Source: Treponema sp. (GTDB lineage: Bacteria > Spirochaetota > Spirochaetia > Treponematales > Breznakiellaceae). From it: a stretch of 35,457 nt of DNA. Position 1 is the stretch's first letter; every line of letters starts with the position of its first letter. Position numbers and translations under genes: made by a program. Of this stretch, positions 7,991-16,788 are shown in pieces. The notes under the pieces are model-generated. The model worked only from the letters and a program-made list of their open reading frames with translations, searched no databases and was not told where the DNA came from. The stretch covers positions 1 through 35,457 of the forward strand of contig QKCO01000063.1 in the NCBI GenBank assembly GCA_003245635.1, read 5' to 3'.

Positions 7991-9742
7991 ATGGAAACGG
8001 TTAGCGTCGCCGATACCGTCGATGTCAGACAGCGCATTAAATCCCTCATCGGCGATTCGGAACGATTATTTCTGACGTTCGCGGATACCTTCCCGGAATT
8101 CGTCAAGGAAATGAAACGAAGCCTCGAACGATCCTCCTCCATGCTCGGATCGATCGGTTCTGGGTCCGGTTTCGAGAACGCGCTTCATGCTCTCTTCCAT
8201 TCCACCCGATCGGCGGTTTCGGTCGCGGCGGGGCGTTTCAAGGATATGCAGGAGCGCGACCGCGCCCTGCTCTTTTCTCTCGAGAACGGCATCAAGACCC
8301 TCAGCAGCCTCGACTCGATCATCGCCCGGATCAAGGACGATTCGGTCGAGATGGAGATCATTTCCCTCAACGCGATGACCGTCGCGCTCAAGTCCGGCTC
8401 AGCCGGCAAGGCCTTTTCCGTCATAACGGACGAGCTGAAGCGGCTTTCCGCCCGGACCATAACGCTTACCGACCGTCTTACGGAGGACGGCAAGAAGCTG
8501 CTGGTGACCTTCGAATCCTTTCGCGCAGACGTCGAGCAGCTCGAACACCAGCAGAGCGAGCTGTTCGAAGGGCTCGAGAAGCGGCTTGTCGAGCCCTTTT
8601 CGGCGCTCGAGGCGGCGGTCCGGGACATCGGCGGGCGCATGCTCGATCTGGTGGATCGTTCACGCTCCATCGAGCCGCCCGTGCGGGCGATCATGGAGAC
8701 GGTGCAGCTTCAGGACATCGTCCGCCAGTCCCTCGAGCATGTCCTGATGGCGCTGGACGAGATGGATGCGGTCGGGGGCTCCTCCTCGGATCTCCTGTTC
8801 AAGAGCCGCCTCGCGGAGCTCGCTTCGGCGATGGTCGCCGATGTGCGCTCCCAAATCGCCGGCGCCGCCGCCACCATCGCGGAAGGGACGGAGGCGGTGT
8901 CTAAGATCGTCGAGGAGGGCGAATCGAAGCGGCGGGATCTGCTCGGAGAAACGGGCGGCATGGGCGGCGCGGGGCTCGCCGTCAAGGCGTTTTCCCGCGC
9001 TGCGGAGACGCTCGTGTCCCTATCTTCCCAAGTCGACGGCTACCTCCGCACGAAGAGCGCACTTGCTTCCAACGGCGGACAGCTCTCCGGCGCCGTGGAG
9101 ATTCTGGACCGGGGGTTCCTCGAGTTCGGCAAGATATTGAACCGATTCAAGAACATAGACGTCGCTTCCCGCATCGAGGTGGCCAAGCAGCAGTCCCTCA
9201 GGTCTATGAGCGACACCGTGGTCGAGATGTCTTCCCTCACGACGCGGATCGGCGAGGACGTGGGCGAGGCGACGCTCTCCACCCGCGGATTCATCGCGGA
9301 AACCACGACCGCGATCGAGGGCTATACGCTCTTGGCCGAAGAAGAGGGGCTCCTCATAAGGGAATCGCAGGACAGTCTGGAGGAATCCCATCGCGGCGTC
9401 GTTCGCTTGAAGGATGCCCTGCAGCAGAACGCGCGCGATTTCTCCCTTTATACGACAGATTTCCTTTCCCTGCTCGAAGCCTCCAAGACCGAGTCGCTGC
9501 GTTTCGGGAAGATGATCGGCGAACTGCAATCGGCGGAACGGCAGCTCGCGGCTTTCAAGACCGCCGCGGACGCCGAAATCGCCCGCCGCGGCGAGATCGC
9601 CGTATCCGCGCCCGAAGAGCTCGAGCGTTTCAGGGACGTCATCGAGCGCTTCACCATCTACGCCCATAAGCAGGCGGCGGCGGACATCGGCGGTTTCCGG
9701 GTCGAGTCGGGCGTCGAACTGGGCGAAGTCACGCTGTTCTGA
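7991..9742 (+). CDS. Soluble, degenerate chemoreceptor-like coiled-coil protein with CheZ-like DxxxQ motif
   Basis: This 583-residue protein has no signal peptide or membrane segment and is almost entirely helical. Residues 119-155 (EMEIISLNAMTVALKSGSAG and then KAFSVITDELKRLSART) align without gaps to the MCP hairpin tip. Residues that normally make trimer and kinase contacts differ: the QTN is EME, the core Glu is Val and the Arg is Lys. Downstream, VQLQDIVRQSLEHV places D242 and Q246 in the spacing of the CheZ catalytic motif (QDLTGQ in CheZ). The C-terminus, GEVTLF, is a short acidic/hydrophobic tail. It is followed after 21 nt by cheD. I infer a cytoplasmic chemotaxis regulator, possibly a CheY-P phosphatase rather than a receptor. 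Receptor-like ancestry is well supported; the activity is not. Confidence 0.7.
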   Translation: METVSVADTVDVRQRIKSLIGDSERLFLTFADTFPEFVKEMKRSLERSSSMLGSIGSGSGFENALHALFHSTRSAVSVAAGRFKDMQERDRALLFSLENGIKTLSSLDSIIARIKDDSVEMEIISLNAMTVALKSGSAGKAFSVITDELKRLSARTITLTDRLTEDGKKLLVTFESFRADVEQLEHQQSELFEGLEKRLVEPFSALEAAVRDIGGRMLDLVDRSRSIEPPVRAIMETVQLQDIVRQSLEHVLMALDEMDAVGGSSSDLLFKSRLAELASAMVADVRSQIAGAAATIAEGTEAVSKIVEEGESKRRDLLGETGGMGGAGLAVKAFSRAAETLVSLSSQVDGYLRTKSALASNGGQLSGAVEILDRGFLEFGKILNRFKNIDVASRIEVAKQQSLRSMSDTVVEMSSLTTRIGEDVGEATLSTRGFIAETTTAIEGYTLLAEEEGLLIRESQDSLEESHRGVVRLKDALQQNARDFSLYTTDFLSLLEASKTESLRFGKMIGELQSAERQLAAFKTAADAEIARRGEIAVSAPEELERFRDVIERFTIYAHKQAAADIGGFRVESGVELGEVTLF

Positions 9743-9763
9743 CGGCGGCTGAAGGCATGGTTC

Positions 9764-10351
9764 ATGTTCCACCATAAGACGGCGCAATTCGAGCAGCCGA
9801 TCACCATCATCCATCCGGGCGAATACCTGGCAACCACGGACGACATCATCATCGCGACCGTGCTCGGCTCGTGCGTTTCCGTCGCCCTGCGCGATCCTCA
9901 GACCCGCATAGGCGGGCTCAACCATTTCATGCTCGCCGGCGATTTCGACGAGCGCGCCGGCTTCGTGTCCGCGAACGCCAAATACGGCATGTACGCGATG
10001 GAACTGCTGATAAACGACCTGATGAAGCTCGGCTGCCGGAAGGACCGTCTGCGCGCGAAGGTGTTCGGCGGAGGGTCGGTGCTGCACTTGGGGCACGAGA
10101 GGGGCAATACGGTTCCCCGGAGCAATATCGAATTCGCCTTCGATTATCTGAAAACCGAGGGAATCCCGGTGGATAGGCAGGACGTGGGCGGTATGACGGC
10201 CCGGAAGATCCTCTTCTTCGTGAAGGACGGCAAGGTGCTGCTGAAGCGCATCACCGGCACGCTCATCAAAGCGGTGGACATGGAGGAGAAGGAATACCTC
10301 ACCCGCATCAAGAGGACCCAGGAGTCCGCGGGGAACATCGTACTCTTCTAG
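9764..10351 (+). CDS. cheD: Chemoreceptor glutamine deamidase CheD
   Basis: This 195-residue CheD converts specific receptor glutamines to glutamate, and in many bacteria is inhibited by or partners with CheC-type phosphatases. Visible family features are the catalytic Cys37 in ATVLGSCVSVAL, His54 in GGLNHFML (17 residues later, as in characterised CheD), KVFGGGSVL and a C-terminal beta region. Start ATG 9764 is favoured by GAAGG 8 nt upstream; a nearer ATG at 9757 is in another frame. It lies 21 nt behind the soluble receptor-like gene, so the two are probably one transcript. The protein ends GNIVLF, resembling the GEVTLF tail of its neighbour. Its TAG shares the palindrome CTAG with the convergent ribonuclease gene. 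Confidence 0.93.
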   Translation: MFHHKTAQFEQPITIIHPGEYLATTDDIIIATVLGSCVSVALRDPQTRIGGLNHFMLAGDFDERAGFVSANAKYGMYAMELLINDLMKLGCRKDRLRAKVFGGGSVLHLGHERGNTVPRSNIEFAFDYLKTEGIPVDRQDVGGMTARKILFFVKDGKVLLKRITGTLIKAVDMEEKEYLTRIKRTQESAGNIVLF

Positions 10352-12165
10352 ACGACGACGAAATTCGCTTCCAATTCCGGAATCTTCACCGAAGAGACGG
10401 CGACGGCGATCGCATCGTTGAGCGCCGCATCTTCCTTCATCGCCACCGACGCCTCGATCGCCAGATCGGGTATGAGCACGATCGCCCTCCCTCCTTTACG
10501 GTCCACCACCACCGCGTCCCAGCGCGAGTCCTTCATGCGCGACAGCATCACCATCGTCCAATGGCGCCGCGATTCCCTTTCCGCCATGACGGCCGCCTGG
10601 GCGGCAGCTTCGCCCGCCGCGATGCGGGCGAGCACTTCCTCGGAAGTCTGGGGCTGTCTGCCGTCCAGGAACGCGCGTATCTGCTGGTGGGCGACCAGGT
10701 CGGTGTAGCGCCGGAGCGGGCTGGTCACCTGCGTGTATTCGCTCAGGCCGAGCCCTGCGTGCGCGCCGGGCGCCGCGGACAGCCGGCGCGGCCGCATGCA
10801 GCGGCGCAGCTGGTAGGAGCCGGCGAGCCCCGGCAGCGGCTGGGCGGGCAGGTCTCCGACTTCCTGGGCGACGAAGGGGAAGGGCAGTCGGTTCCTGATG
10901 GCCCAGCGCGCGGCGGCGTTGCCCGCTATCAGCATGAATTCTCGGACCATGTCGGCGGCCCGGTAGGATTCGATCGGTTCGATCGTTACTTCGCCGGCCT
11001 CGACCTTCATGTGCGTCTCGGGCAGCTCGATGACGACTGCGCCCGCGGCGAGACGCCGCGCGTACAGCTTGTCCGCGAGCGCGAACAGCGGAGCCAGGGC
11101 CGGATCGGAGGCCTGCTGGTCCGCTTGGCCGTAGGTGAGGCGTTCGACGCGGACGATGGTTTTGCGGATGTCGACATCCTTTATCTCGGCATTCTCGTCG
11201 AGGACGATCCTGAAGGAGAGGGCGGGGGAGGTTTCGGACAAACCGAGCGCGAACAACGGCAGTGAATCTTCGGCGAGCATCCGGAAGCTGCCCTCCGGCA
11301 GGTACAGGGTTTCGCCAAGGCCGCGGGCCTCGATATCGCGGGGATCGTCCGGGAGAACCGAGGCGGCCGGATCGGCGACGTGCACCCAGAGGACGTCGCC
11401 GTCGAGCGAAACCGCGTCGTCGGGGTCGGAGCTCCACGCGTTGTCGATGGCGAAGGATCTGAGTCCGGTGAGGTCGAGCCGTTCTTCGGCGGGAGGCTGC
11501 GGAATGGGCTCTTTGGCCGACGCGAGCGTTTTCCCGTTGCGCGAGGGATACGGATTGACGTCTTCCTTCCAATAGCCGACGGAGAGCAGCAGCTTGTGGG
11601 CCTCCACCGGCGTCTCCGCCTTGCCGGCATCCTTCATCGTCTTGCTCTTGTCCGTCTTCCCCAGGGCGAGGGCTTCGACGTCCTGAAGCCGCCGCGCGTC
11701 ATCGGGTAGCTTCACCGCGCCCTTCGCGAGCCGTTCGAGGAAGGCTTCCCGTTCGGCGCCTTCACGCGCCTTCTCTCCCCGCTTGGCTTCTTCGGCCGCG
11801 ACTTCCGCCGCCGGCTTCGCCCGAACGGCCGCGGGCGTGCCGGAGAAGCGCAGCCCGTCCTGCACGAGCCTCCAGGCGGCCCATGCCGTTTCCGGCGTGA
11901 ATTCGCCGAACGCGAGTTCGGCGAGCTCGGCCAAAGGCACTTCGGTGCCTTCGAGCAGTTCCCACGCGCCGGCGGCGTCTCCCTCGGGAGAGGCCTTTTC
12001 GATCGCCTCGACCTTTCCGGCCGGTCCGGGGTGCAGGAGCTCCACGTCCTTTTCCCGCACCTTCAGGCTTTCCCCGCCGGGCAGGGAAATGGCGAGCTTG
12101 TCCGCTTTTTCGGCGACGACGGCGGGTCGATTCTTGAAGAGCACGAGACTTTTTTCGGCGATCAT
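10348..12165 (-). CDS. RNB-family 3'-5' exoribonuclease (RNase II/R-like)
   Basis: This 605-residue enzyme carries a full RNB catalytic domain. IDNAWSSDPDDAVSL supplies the four metal-binding aspartates (D241, D247, D249, D250 in the RNase II spacing), and SEYTQVTSPLRRYTDLVAHQ carries the conserved catalytic arginine region. It degrades RNA processively from the 3' end. The first 240 residues are a long Ala/Glu/Lys-rich region without an obvious cold-shock domain. The C-terminal part after the RNB core is short, so it differs in layout from classical RNase II or R. The frame is open to 12291, but ATG 12165 is chosen because a promoter lies immediately upstream and the extension would cover the lysC control region. 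No ribosome binding site is visible. Confidence 0.88.
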   Translation of the reverse strand: MIAEKSLVLFKNRPAVVAEKADKLAISLPGGESLKVREKDVELLHPGPAGKVEAIEKASPEGDAAGAWELLEGTEVPLAELAELAFGEFTPETAWAAWRLVQDGLRFSGTPAAVRAKPAAEVAAEEAKRGEKAREGAEREAFLERLAKGAVKLPDDARRLQDVEALALGKTDKSKTMKDAGKAETPVEAHKLLLSVGYWKEDVNPYPSRNGKTLASAKEPIPQPPAEERLDLTGLRSFAIDNAWSSDPDDAVSLDGDVLWVHVADPAASVLPDDPRDIEARGLGETLYLPEGSFRMLAEDSLPLFALGLSETSPALSFRIVLDENAEIKDVDIRKTIVRVERLTYGQADQQASDPALAPLFALADKLYARRLAAGAVVIELPETHMKVEAGEVTIEPIESYRAADMVREFMLIAGNAAARWAIRNRLPFPFVAQEVGDLPAQPLPGLAGSYQLRRCMRPRRLSAAPGAHAGLGLSEYTQVTSPLRRYTDLVAHQQIRAFLDGRQPQTSEEVLARIAAGEAAAQAAVMAERESRRHWTMVMLSRMKDSRWDAVVVDRKGGRAIVLIPDLAIEASVAMKEDAALNDAIAVAVSSVKIPELEANFVVV

Positions 12166-12171
12166 GGCCGC

Positions 12172-12201
12172 ACTGTAGCATGCCGATGCACCGGGGCTCA
12201 A
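12172..12201 (-). promoter_or_regulatory. Promoter of the RNB gene, apparently leaderless
   Basis: On the minus strand, TTGAGC (12201-12196), 18-nt spacer and TACAGT (12177-12172) are followed by 6 nt and the ATG at 12165. Transcript and translation start would coincide. Confidence 0.5.
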
Positions 12202-12263
12202 TATTGCCGCTTCTTGCGGCATTCGGCAGGGATCATCGCGTACGATGACGCGTATGCGAAAAG

Positions 12264-12301
12264 TATGCAGAAACCCTACGCTATTCTGCATAAAGATGCA
12301 G
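12264..12301. promoter_or_regulatory. Putative operator of lysC (nested ATGCAG/CTGCAT dyads)
   Basis: CTGCAT-AAAG-ATGCAG (12286-12301) is a perfect palindrome whose centre and spacing match TTGCAT-AAAT-ATGCAA upstream of dapA (17599-17614). A second, larger dyad, TATGCAGAA (12264-12272) with TTCTGCATA (12284-12292), adds a third half-site. The array ends 8 nt before the lysC -35 hexamer. It is probably a binding site for a lysine-pathway regulator, which is not encoded in the window. Confidence 0.55.
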
Positions 12302-12309
12302 TCGATCCA

Positions 12310-12338
12310 TTGCCTCAGGGCGGCGTTCTTGGTATGCT
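12310..12338 (+). promoter_or_regulatory. Sigma-70 promoter of lysC
   Basis: TTGCCT (12310-12315), 17-nt spacer, TATGCT (12333-12338). Start would be near 12345, giving a 20-nt leader with AGGAGG before the ATG. The leader is too short for a lysine riboswitch. Confidence 0.6.
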
Positions 12339-12364
12339 TTTCGTCACGCTAGGAGGATAGCCGT

Positions 12365-13699
12365 ATGATCGCCATGAAGTTCGGAGGAAGTTCCGTCGCC
12401 AACGCGGAGCGCATTCGCCACGTCGCCGGGATAGTGAAGGACCGTATGGACCTGAAACCCGTGCTGGTGCTCTCCGCGATGGGCGATACCACCGACCATC
12501 TTCTGGACGCCGGCGAAGCCGCCCTCAAGGGTACCGTTTCGGTCGACCAGGTCGAGGCTCTGCACCGCTCGACGGTCGCGGACCTCGGGCTGCCCCAGGC
12601 TGTCGTGGACGCGGAAATCCTGCCGCTCCTGGCGGAACTCAAAAGCCTTCTGGTGGGCATTTCCCTCATCCGCGAACTGACCGGGCGTACCAGGGACTAC
12701 CTGGTTTCCTTCGGCGAGCGGCTGTCCATCCGCGTCGCCGCCGCCTATTTCCGCTCCATCGGGGTGAAGGCGCAGGCCCTCGACGCGTGGGACGCCGGCT
12801 TCCGATCCGATTCCAATTTCACGTCCGCGGAGCTCCTCGACGAGACCTACGCGAACGTCAAGGCGAAGCTCGTCCCGCTCGCCGACTCCGGCGTCCTGCC
12901 CGTCGTGACCGGCTTCATCGCCAAGGACGCGGACGGGAACATCACGACCCTCGGCCGCGGCGGGTCCGACCTGACCGCGACGGTGATCGGCGCGGCGGTC
13001 GGCGCCGAGGAAGTGCAGGTCTGGAAGGACGTGGACGGCATCCTGACCGCCGATCCCCGGGTCGTGAAGACGGCGACCCCCGTCGAGGCGGTGACCTACG
13101 ACGAAGCCGCGGAGCTGGCGTACTTCGGCGCCCAGGTGCTCCATCCCCGCTCGATGCAGCCCTGCATCAAGAGCGGCACGACCGTCCGCGTGAAGAACTC
13201 CTACAACCCCGCGGCGGTCGGCACCCGCATCGTCGGGGCGCTCGACGGCGGCGCGGTCCCCGTGCGCGCGATCACCTCCAAGAAGAACGTGACGGTCGTG
13301 GATATCGTATCCACGCGCATGCTGGGCCAGCACGGCTTCCTCGCCCGCGTGTTCGCTTATTTCGAGGCGCACAAGCTGTCGGTCGATATGGTGGCCACCA
13401 GCGAGGTTTCCCTCTCCCTGACCCTCGATTCAGCGCACGATCTGGCCGCCCTCAAGCGCGACCTCGAGAAGATCGCGAGCGTCGACATCAAGAAGGGCAA
13501 GGCGATCGTCACCCTGATCGGCGAGGTGAGCCGCTCCTCCGAGATACTCGAGAAGACCTTCGGCGTCTGCGTCGCCAAGGGCATCAACGTCCAAATGGTA
13601 TCCCAGGGCGCGAGCAAGGTGAACATCAGCTTCATCGTCGACGATGGCCAAGGACCCGATCTCGTGCGCGCGCTCCACGAGGGTTTTTTCGGCAAATAA
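12365..13699 (+). CDS. lysC: Aspartate kinase
   Basis: This 444-residue monofunctional aspartate kinase phosphorylates aspartate, the first step to lysine, threonine and methionine. Evidence: [14 protein letters not shown] at the N-terminus (nucleotide/aspartate site), the VSFGERLS motif, [15 protein letters not shown] and the [14 protein letters not shown] segment. The C-terminal region of about 150 residues has the two ACT-like segments that bind end products ([39 protein letters not shown]). Such kinases are commonly feedback-inhibited by lysine or threonine; which applies here is unknown. AGGAGG at 12351-12356 precedes ATG 12365. It is followed by a strong terminator, so it is a single-gene unit, but it shares an operator-like palindrome with dapA. 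Confidence 0.95.
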   Translation: MIAMKFGGSSVANAERIRHVAGIVKDRMDLKPVLVLSAMGDTTDHLLDAGEAALKGTVSVDQVEALHRSTVADLGLPQAVVDAEILPLLAELKSLLVGISLIRELTGRTRDYLVSFGERLSIRVAAAYFRSIGVKAQALDAWDAGFRSDSNFTSAELLDETYANVKAKLVPLADSGVLPVVTGFIAKDADGNITTLGRGGSDLTATVIGAAVGAEEVQVWKDVDGILTADPRVVKTATPVEAVTYDEAAELAYFGAQVLHPRSMQPCIKSGTTVRVKNSYNPAAVGTRIVGALDGGAVPVRAITSKKNVTVVDIVSTRMLGQHGFLARVFAYFEAHKLSVDMVATSEVSLSLTLDSAHDLAALKRDLEKIASVDIKKGKAIVTLIGEVSRSSEILEKTFGVCVAKGINVQMVSQGASKVNISFIVDDGQGPDLVRALHEGFFGK

Positions 13700-13729
13700 G
13701 GGTAGATTTTCAGGATCGATGCTCTTCCC

Positions 13730-13762
13730 GGAAGGCGGCTTTTTGGCCGCCTTCCTTTTTTT
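13730..13762 (+). terminator. Strong intrinsic terminator after lysC
   Basis: A perfect 10-bp stem (GGAAGGCGGC with GCCGCCTTCC) with a 6-nt loop (TTTTTG) is followed by seven T. It is the clearest rho-independent terminator in the window. Confidence 0.9.
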
Positions 13763-13772
13763 CGGCTACAAT
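13743..13772 (+). promoter_or_regulatory. Possible promoter of the glutamate dehydrogenase gene, overlapping the lysC terminator
   Basis: TACAAT (13767-13772) is a good -10. A weak -35, TTGGCC (13743-13748), lies 18 nt upstream inside the lysC terminator hairpin. A second -10-like TATAAG overlaps. The leader to ATG 13854 would be about 75 nt. Confidence 0.4.
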
Positions 13773-13853
13773 ATAAGCGAAGACGCGACGCCCCCGCGGC
13801 GCCGCCCGTTGCCTCCGGAGCGCGAGCCGCGTTCCGCGCATGAAGGAGCGGAT

Positions 13854-16709
13854 ATGAAGAGTCTGAGCGATATCGCCGGAAAGAGCGTCCTTTCGCTCGA
13901 GCAGCTCGTGCGCATCGAGGAGATCATCGTCAGCACCGGGTACCTGACGCTGGAGAAGGCCCGCGCCGAGATGGAATGGTTCATCATCGACCTCGGCATC
14001 GACGACTATTACTTCAAGACGACGCCGGAGACCGAGATCGCCCGGCACCTGATCTCGCTCAGCGCGTCGGAGCTCATCACCGCCCACGGCGGGGGCGGCG
14101 CGGGCATCCAGCTGATCGGCGAGCGCGAGGACAAGGCCGTCTACATCGTCGAGGACGTTCCCGAGAAGACGCTCGAGATCGAATCGCGCGTCGAGCGCCT
14201 GTATCCGGATTTTCACCTCGAAAGCTACATCACCCGCGAATCCTCGCGCGGCCGGCCCTTCCGCTTCTACATTCTGACCAAGCCCGTTTTCGGGCTCCCC
14301 TCCGGCTCGGCGGCGCCGACCTTCGAATCGTGCTCGAGCGCCGAATTCCTGTCCCGCGCGGTGCCCGAAGCGATCGAACGCTACAAGGAAGCTTGGACGG
14401 TCATGAACGGCACCGAGGTCCCCTACATCTCCGTGTCGTTCAAGAGCGAAGCCGACGAGACGCGCATCATGATCGGCGTGAAGGGCGTCGACCGCCTGCG
14501 CACGCTGACCACCTTCGCCCGGCTCCTCTCGAAATACGGCCTTTCGGCCCGCCGGAAGTATATCGAGTGCTTCTCCGACGGCAAGCGCATAGCGAGCCTC
14601 TATCTGCCCCGCCTCGAGGACGCGGTCGCGTCGGACCTGACGCGGGATCTCAACGTCTCGCTGATGATCCCCGAGGGAGCCGGCGCCGCGCTTTTCAACG
14701 CAGGCGTCTTCTCCGCGCAGACGGCCATGTACGCGGCATCGGCCGCCGCCTTCACCCATCAGTTCCTCTCGGTCCTCACCGACGAATACCAGACCCTCCA
14801 GCGGGCGCTCAAGGATCAGCCGGAGGCGCGCGGCATCGTCGATACGCTGAAGCTCCGCCTCATCAAGGATACCTATTCGACCCACCGCATCGCCGGCGCC
14901 GTCTCCGGCTACCCGCGCATCGTCGAACGCCTGTTCGCGCATTTTTCCAAGCGGCTCGAACTCGGGCAGCCGTTCGAGGAGGAGGCCGCCGCCATCCGGT
15001 CGGAGATCGAGAAGGACGTCGCCAACTCCAAGGACCGGACCATCCTTTCGTTCTTCCTGACGTTCAACGCCGCCGTACAGCGCACCAATTTTTTCAATAG
15101 GGAGAAATCCTGCATGGCCTACCGGCTGGAGCCGGGCGTCGTCAACGCGGTCGATTTCCCCGAGCGCCCCTACGGCCTGTTCTTCCTCATCGGCCGGGAT
15201 TTCATCGGGTTCCACATCCGCTTCCGCGACATAGCCCGCGGCGGCATCCGCATCGTGCGGTCCCGCACCATCGACGCGTACGGACACAACGTCGACACGA
15301 TCTTCGCGGAGAACTACAACCTGGCGATGACCCAGCAGCGCAAGAACAAGGACATACCCGAAGGCGGTTCGAAGGGCGCCATCCTGCTCAATCTCGGCAG
15401 CCAGGGCGCCGCGGACCGGGCCTTCAAGGACTACGTCGACGGTCTGCTCGACCTCCTGATCGAGCGCGGCGCCGATGGGAAGACCTCCGTCCGCGAGATC
15501 CTCTTCCTCGGCCCGGACGAGGGCAGCGCTCCCCTGATGGACTGGGCCTCCGTCCACGCGCGCAACCGGGGCTACCCCTACTGGAAGGCGTTCAGCACGG
15601 GCAAGGCGCCCGAGCTCGGCGGCATCCCGCACGACCTGTACGGCATGACGACGATCGGCGTGCACGAATACGTGCTCGGCGTTCTCGAGAAGAACGGACT
15701 CCGCGAGGAGGACGTGACCAAGATCCAGACCGGCGGCCCCGACGGGGACCTCGGCAGCAACGAGATCCTCATCTCGAAGGACCGCACGATCGCCGTGGTG
15801 GACGGCAGCGGCGTGCTCTACGATCCGGCCGGCCTCGAACGGAAGGAGCTCCTCCGCCTGGCGAAGGCTCGTTCGACCGTCGACGGCTTCGACCGGAAGC
15901 TGTTGGGCGAGGGCGGCTTCTTCGTGTCCGTCTCCGACCGCGACGTAAGGCTCCCGAACGGGGAAGCGGTCGCCAACGGGGAGGAATTCCGCAACGCGTT
16001 CCATTTAGGCCCCTACGCGGCCGCCGATCTCTTCGTGCCCTGCGGCGGAAGGCCCGGGGCGGTCAACATCGGCAACTGGCAGCGCCTGCTCGACGAACGG
16101 GGCCGGCCGAAGTTCCGCTTCATCGTGGAGGGCGCGAACCTCTTCATCACCGAAGACGCGCGGCTCCGGCTCGAGGAGCGCGGCGTGGTCGTTATGAAGG
16201 ACGCCTCCACGAACAAGGGCGGCGTGACCTCCTCGTCCTTCGAGGTGCTCGCTTCCCTTTCTTTGACGGACGACGAATACGACCGAGCCCTCGTCGTCAA
16301 GGACGGGAAGATCCCCGCCTTCCGCGCGGACTACGTGGCGGAGACGATCGGCCGTATCGGACGGAACGCGCGCTCAGAGTTCGATCTCCTCTGGCGCGAG
16401 CGCGAAGCGTCCGGCACTCCGCTGGCGACGCTGTCCAATCAGGCGAGCGCCAAGATCAACCAGATCGCCGACGCCATCCGTGAGTCGCCGCTCGCCGACG
16501 ACCCGGTCCTCCGCGAACGCGTGCTGCGCTCCTGCGTCCCCAAGCGCCTGCTCGACGCGCTTGGCCTGCCCGCTATCCTCGAACGCGTTCCCGGCGCGTA
16601 CCTCAAGGCGATGCTCGCCGCGAAAATGGCGACCGATTTCGTCTACGGTCGCGGCCTGCGCGCGAACGAAGTCGACTTCGCCGATTTCGTCTCGGATCTC
16701 GAGCGATGA
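13854..16709 (+). CDS. Large NAD-type glutamate dehydrogenase
   Basis: This 951-residue protein is of the large (about 110 kDa) NAD-dependent glutamate dehydrogenase type, much longer than the usual 450-residue enzymes. The N-terminal half is a regulatory/ACT-like region. The catalytic half has FRDIARGGIRIV (substrate site), PEGGSKGAIL (lysine-containing catalytic segment), QTGGPDGDLGSNEIL (dinucleotide-binding fold) and STNKGGVTSSSFEVLA. It interconverts glutamate with 2-oxoglutarate plus ammonia; NAD preference is inferred from the family. The frame is open to 13644, but AAGGAG at 13843-13848 supports ATG 13854. It has its own transcription unit between lysC and dapB, where it could balance the glutamate/2-oxoglutarate used by DapL. 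Confidence 0.88.
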   Translation: MKSLSDIAGKSVLSLEQLVRIEEIIVSTGYLTLEKARAEMEWFIIDLGIDDYYFKTTPETEIARHLISLSASELITAHGGGGAGIQLIGEREDKAVYIVEDVPEKTLEIESRVERLYPDFHLESYITRESSRGRPFRFYILTKPVFGLPSGSAAPTFESCSSAEFLSRAVPEAIERYKEAWTVMNGTEVPYISVSFKSEADETRIMIGVKGVDRLRTLTTFARLLSKYGLSARRKYIECFSDGKRIASLYLPRLEDAVASDLTRDLNVSLMIPEGAGAALFNAGVFSAQTAMYAASAAAFTHQFLSVLTDEYQTLQRALKDQPEARGIVDTLKLRLIKDTYSTHRIAGAVSGYPRIVERLFAHFSKRLELGQPFEEEAAAIRSEIEKDVANSKDRTILSFFLTFNAAVQRTNFFNREKSCMAYRLEPGVVNAVDFPERPYGLFFLIGRDFIGFHIRFRDIARGGIRIVRSRTIDAYGHNVDTIFAENYNLAMTQQRKNKDIPEGGSKGAILLNLGSQGAADRAFKDYVDGLLDLLIERGADGKTSVREILFLGPDEGSAPLMDWASVHARNRGYPYWKAFSTGKAPELGGIPHDLYGMTTIGVHEYVLGVLEKNGLREEDVTKIQTGGPDGDLGSNEILISKDRTIAVVDGSGVLYDPAGLERKELLRLAKARSTVDGFDRKLLGEGGFFVSVSDRDVRLPNGEAVANGEEFRNAFHLGPYAAADLFVPCGGRPGAVNIGNWQRLLDERGRPKFRFIVEGANLFITEDARLRLEERGVVVMKDASTNKGGVTSSSFEVLASLSLTDDEYDRALVVKDGKIPAFRADYVAETIGRIGRNARSEFDLLWREREASGTPLATLSNQASAKINQIADAIRESPLADDPVLRERVLRSCVPKRLLDALGLPAILERVPGAYLKAMLAAKMATDFVYGRGLRANEVDFADFVSDLER

Positions 16710-16742
16710 CCGCGGAGCACGGGGCGCGCGGAAGCGCTAATC

Positions 16743-16771
16743 TTGCCATCCGCAAAGGATTGTTCTACACT
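16743..16771 (+). promoter_or_regulatory. Sigma-70 promoter of dapB
   Basis: TTGCCA (16743-16748), 17-nt spacer, TACACT (16766-16771). The start would be near 16778, so the leader is only about 10 nt and begins at the CAGGAG ribosome binding site. Confidence 0.65.
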
Positions 16772-16788
16772 GCGCCCCAGGAGTATCT

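Noticed and set aside
12166-12291. N-terminal extension of the RNB protein to 12291
   Set aside because: It would run through the RNB promoter and the lysC operator, and the extra residues look like translated non-coding DNA.
12302-12364. Lysine riboswitch upstream of lysC
   Set aside because: The predicted leader is only about 20 nt, far shorter than the roughly 170-nt lysine element.
13710-16004. A 764-codon open frame on the minus strand opposite the glutamate dehydrogenase gene
   Set aside because: It mirrors the third-position GC bias of the real gene, has no recognisable domain, and its composition is Arg/Asp/Val-biased as expected for a shadow frame.
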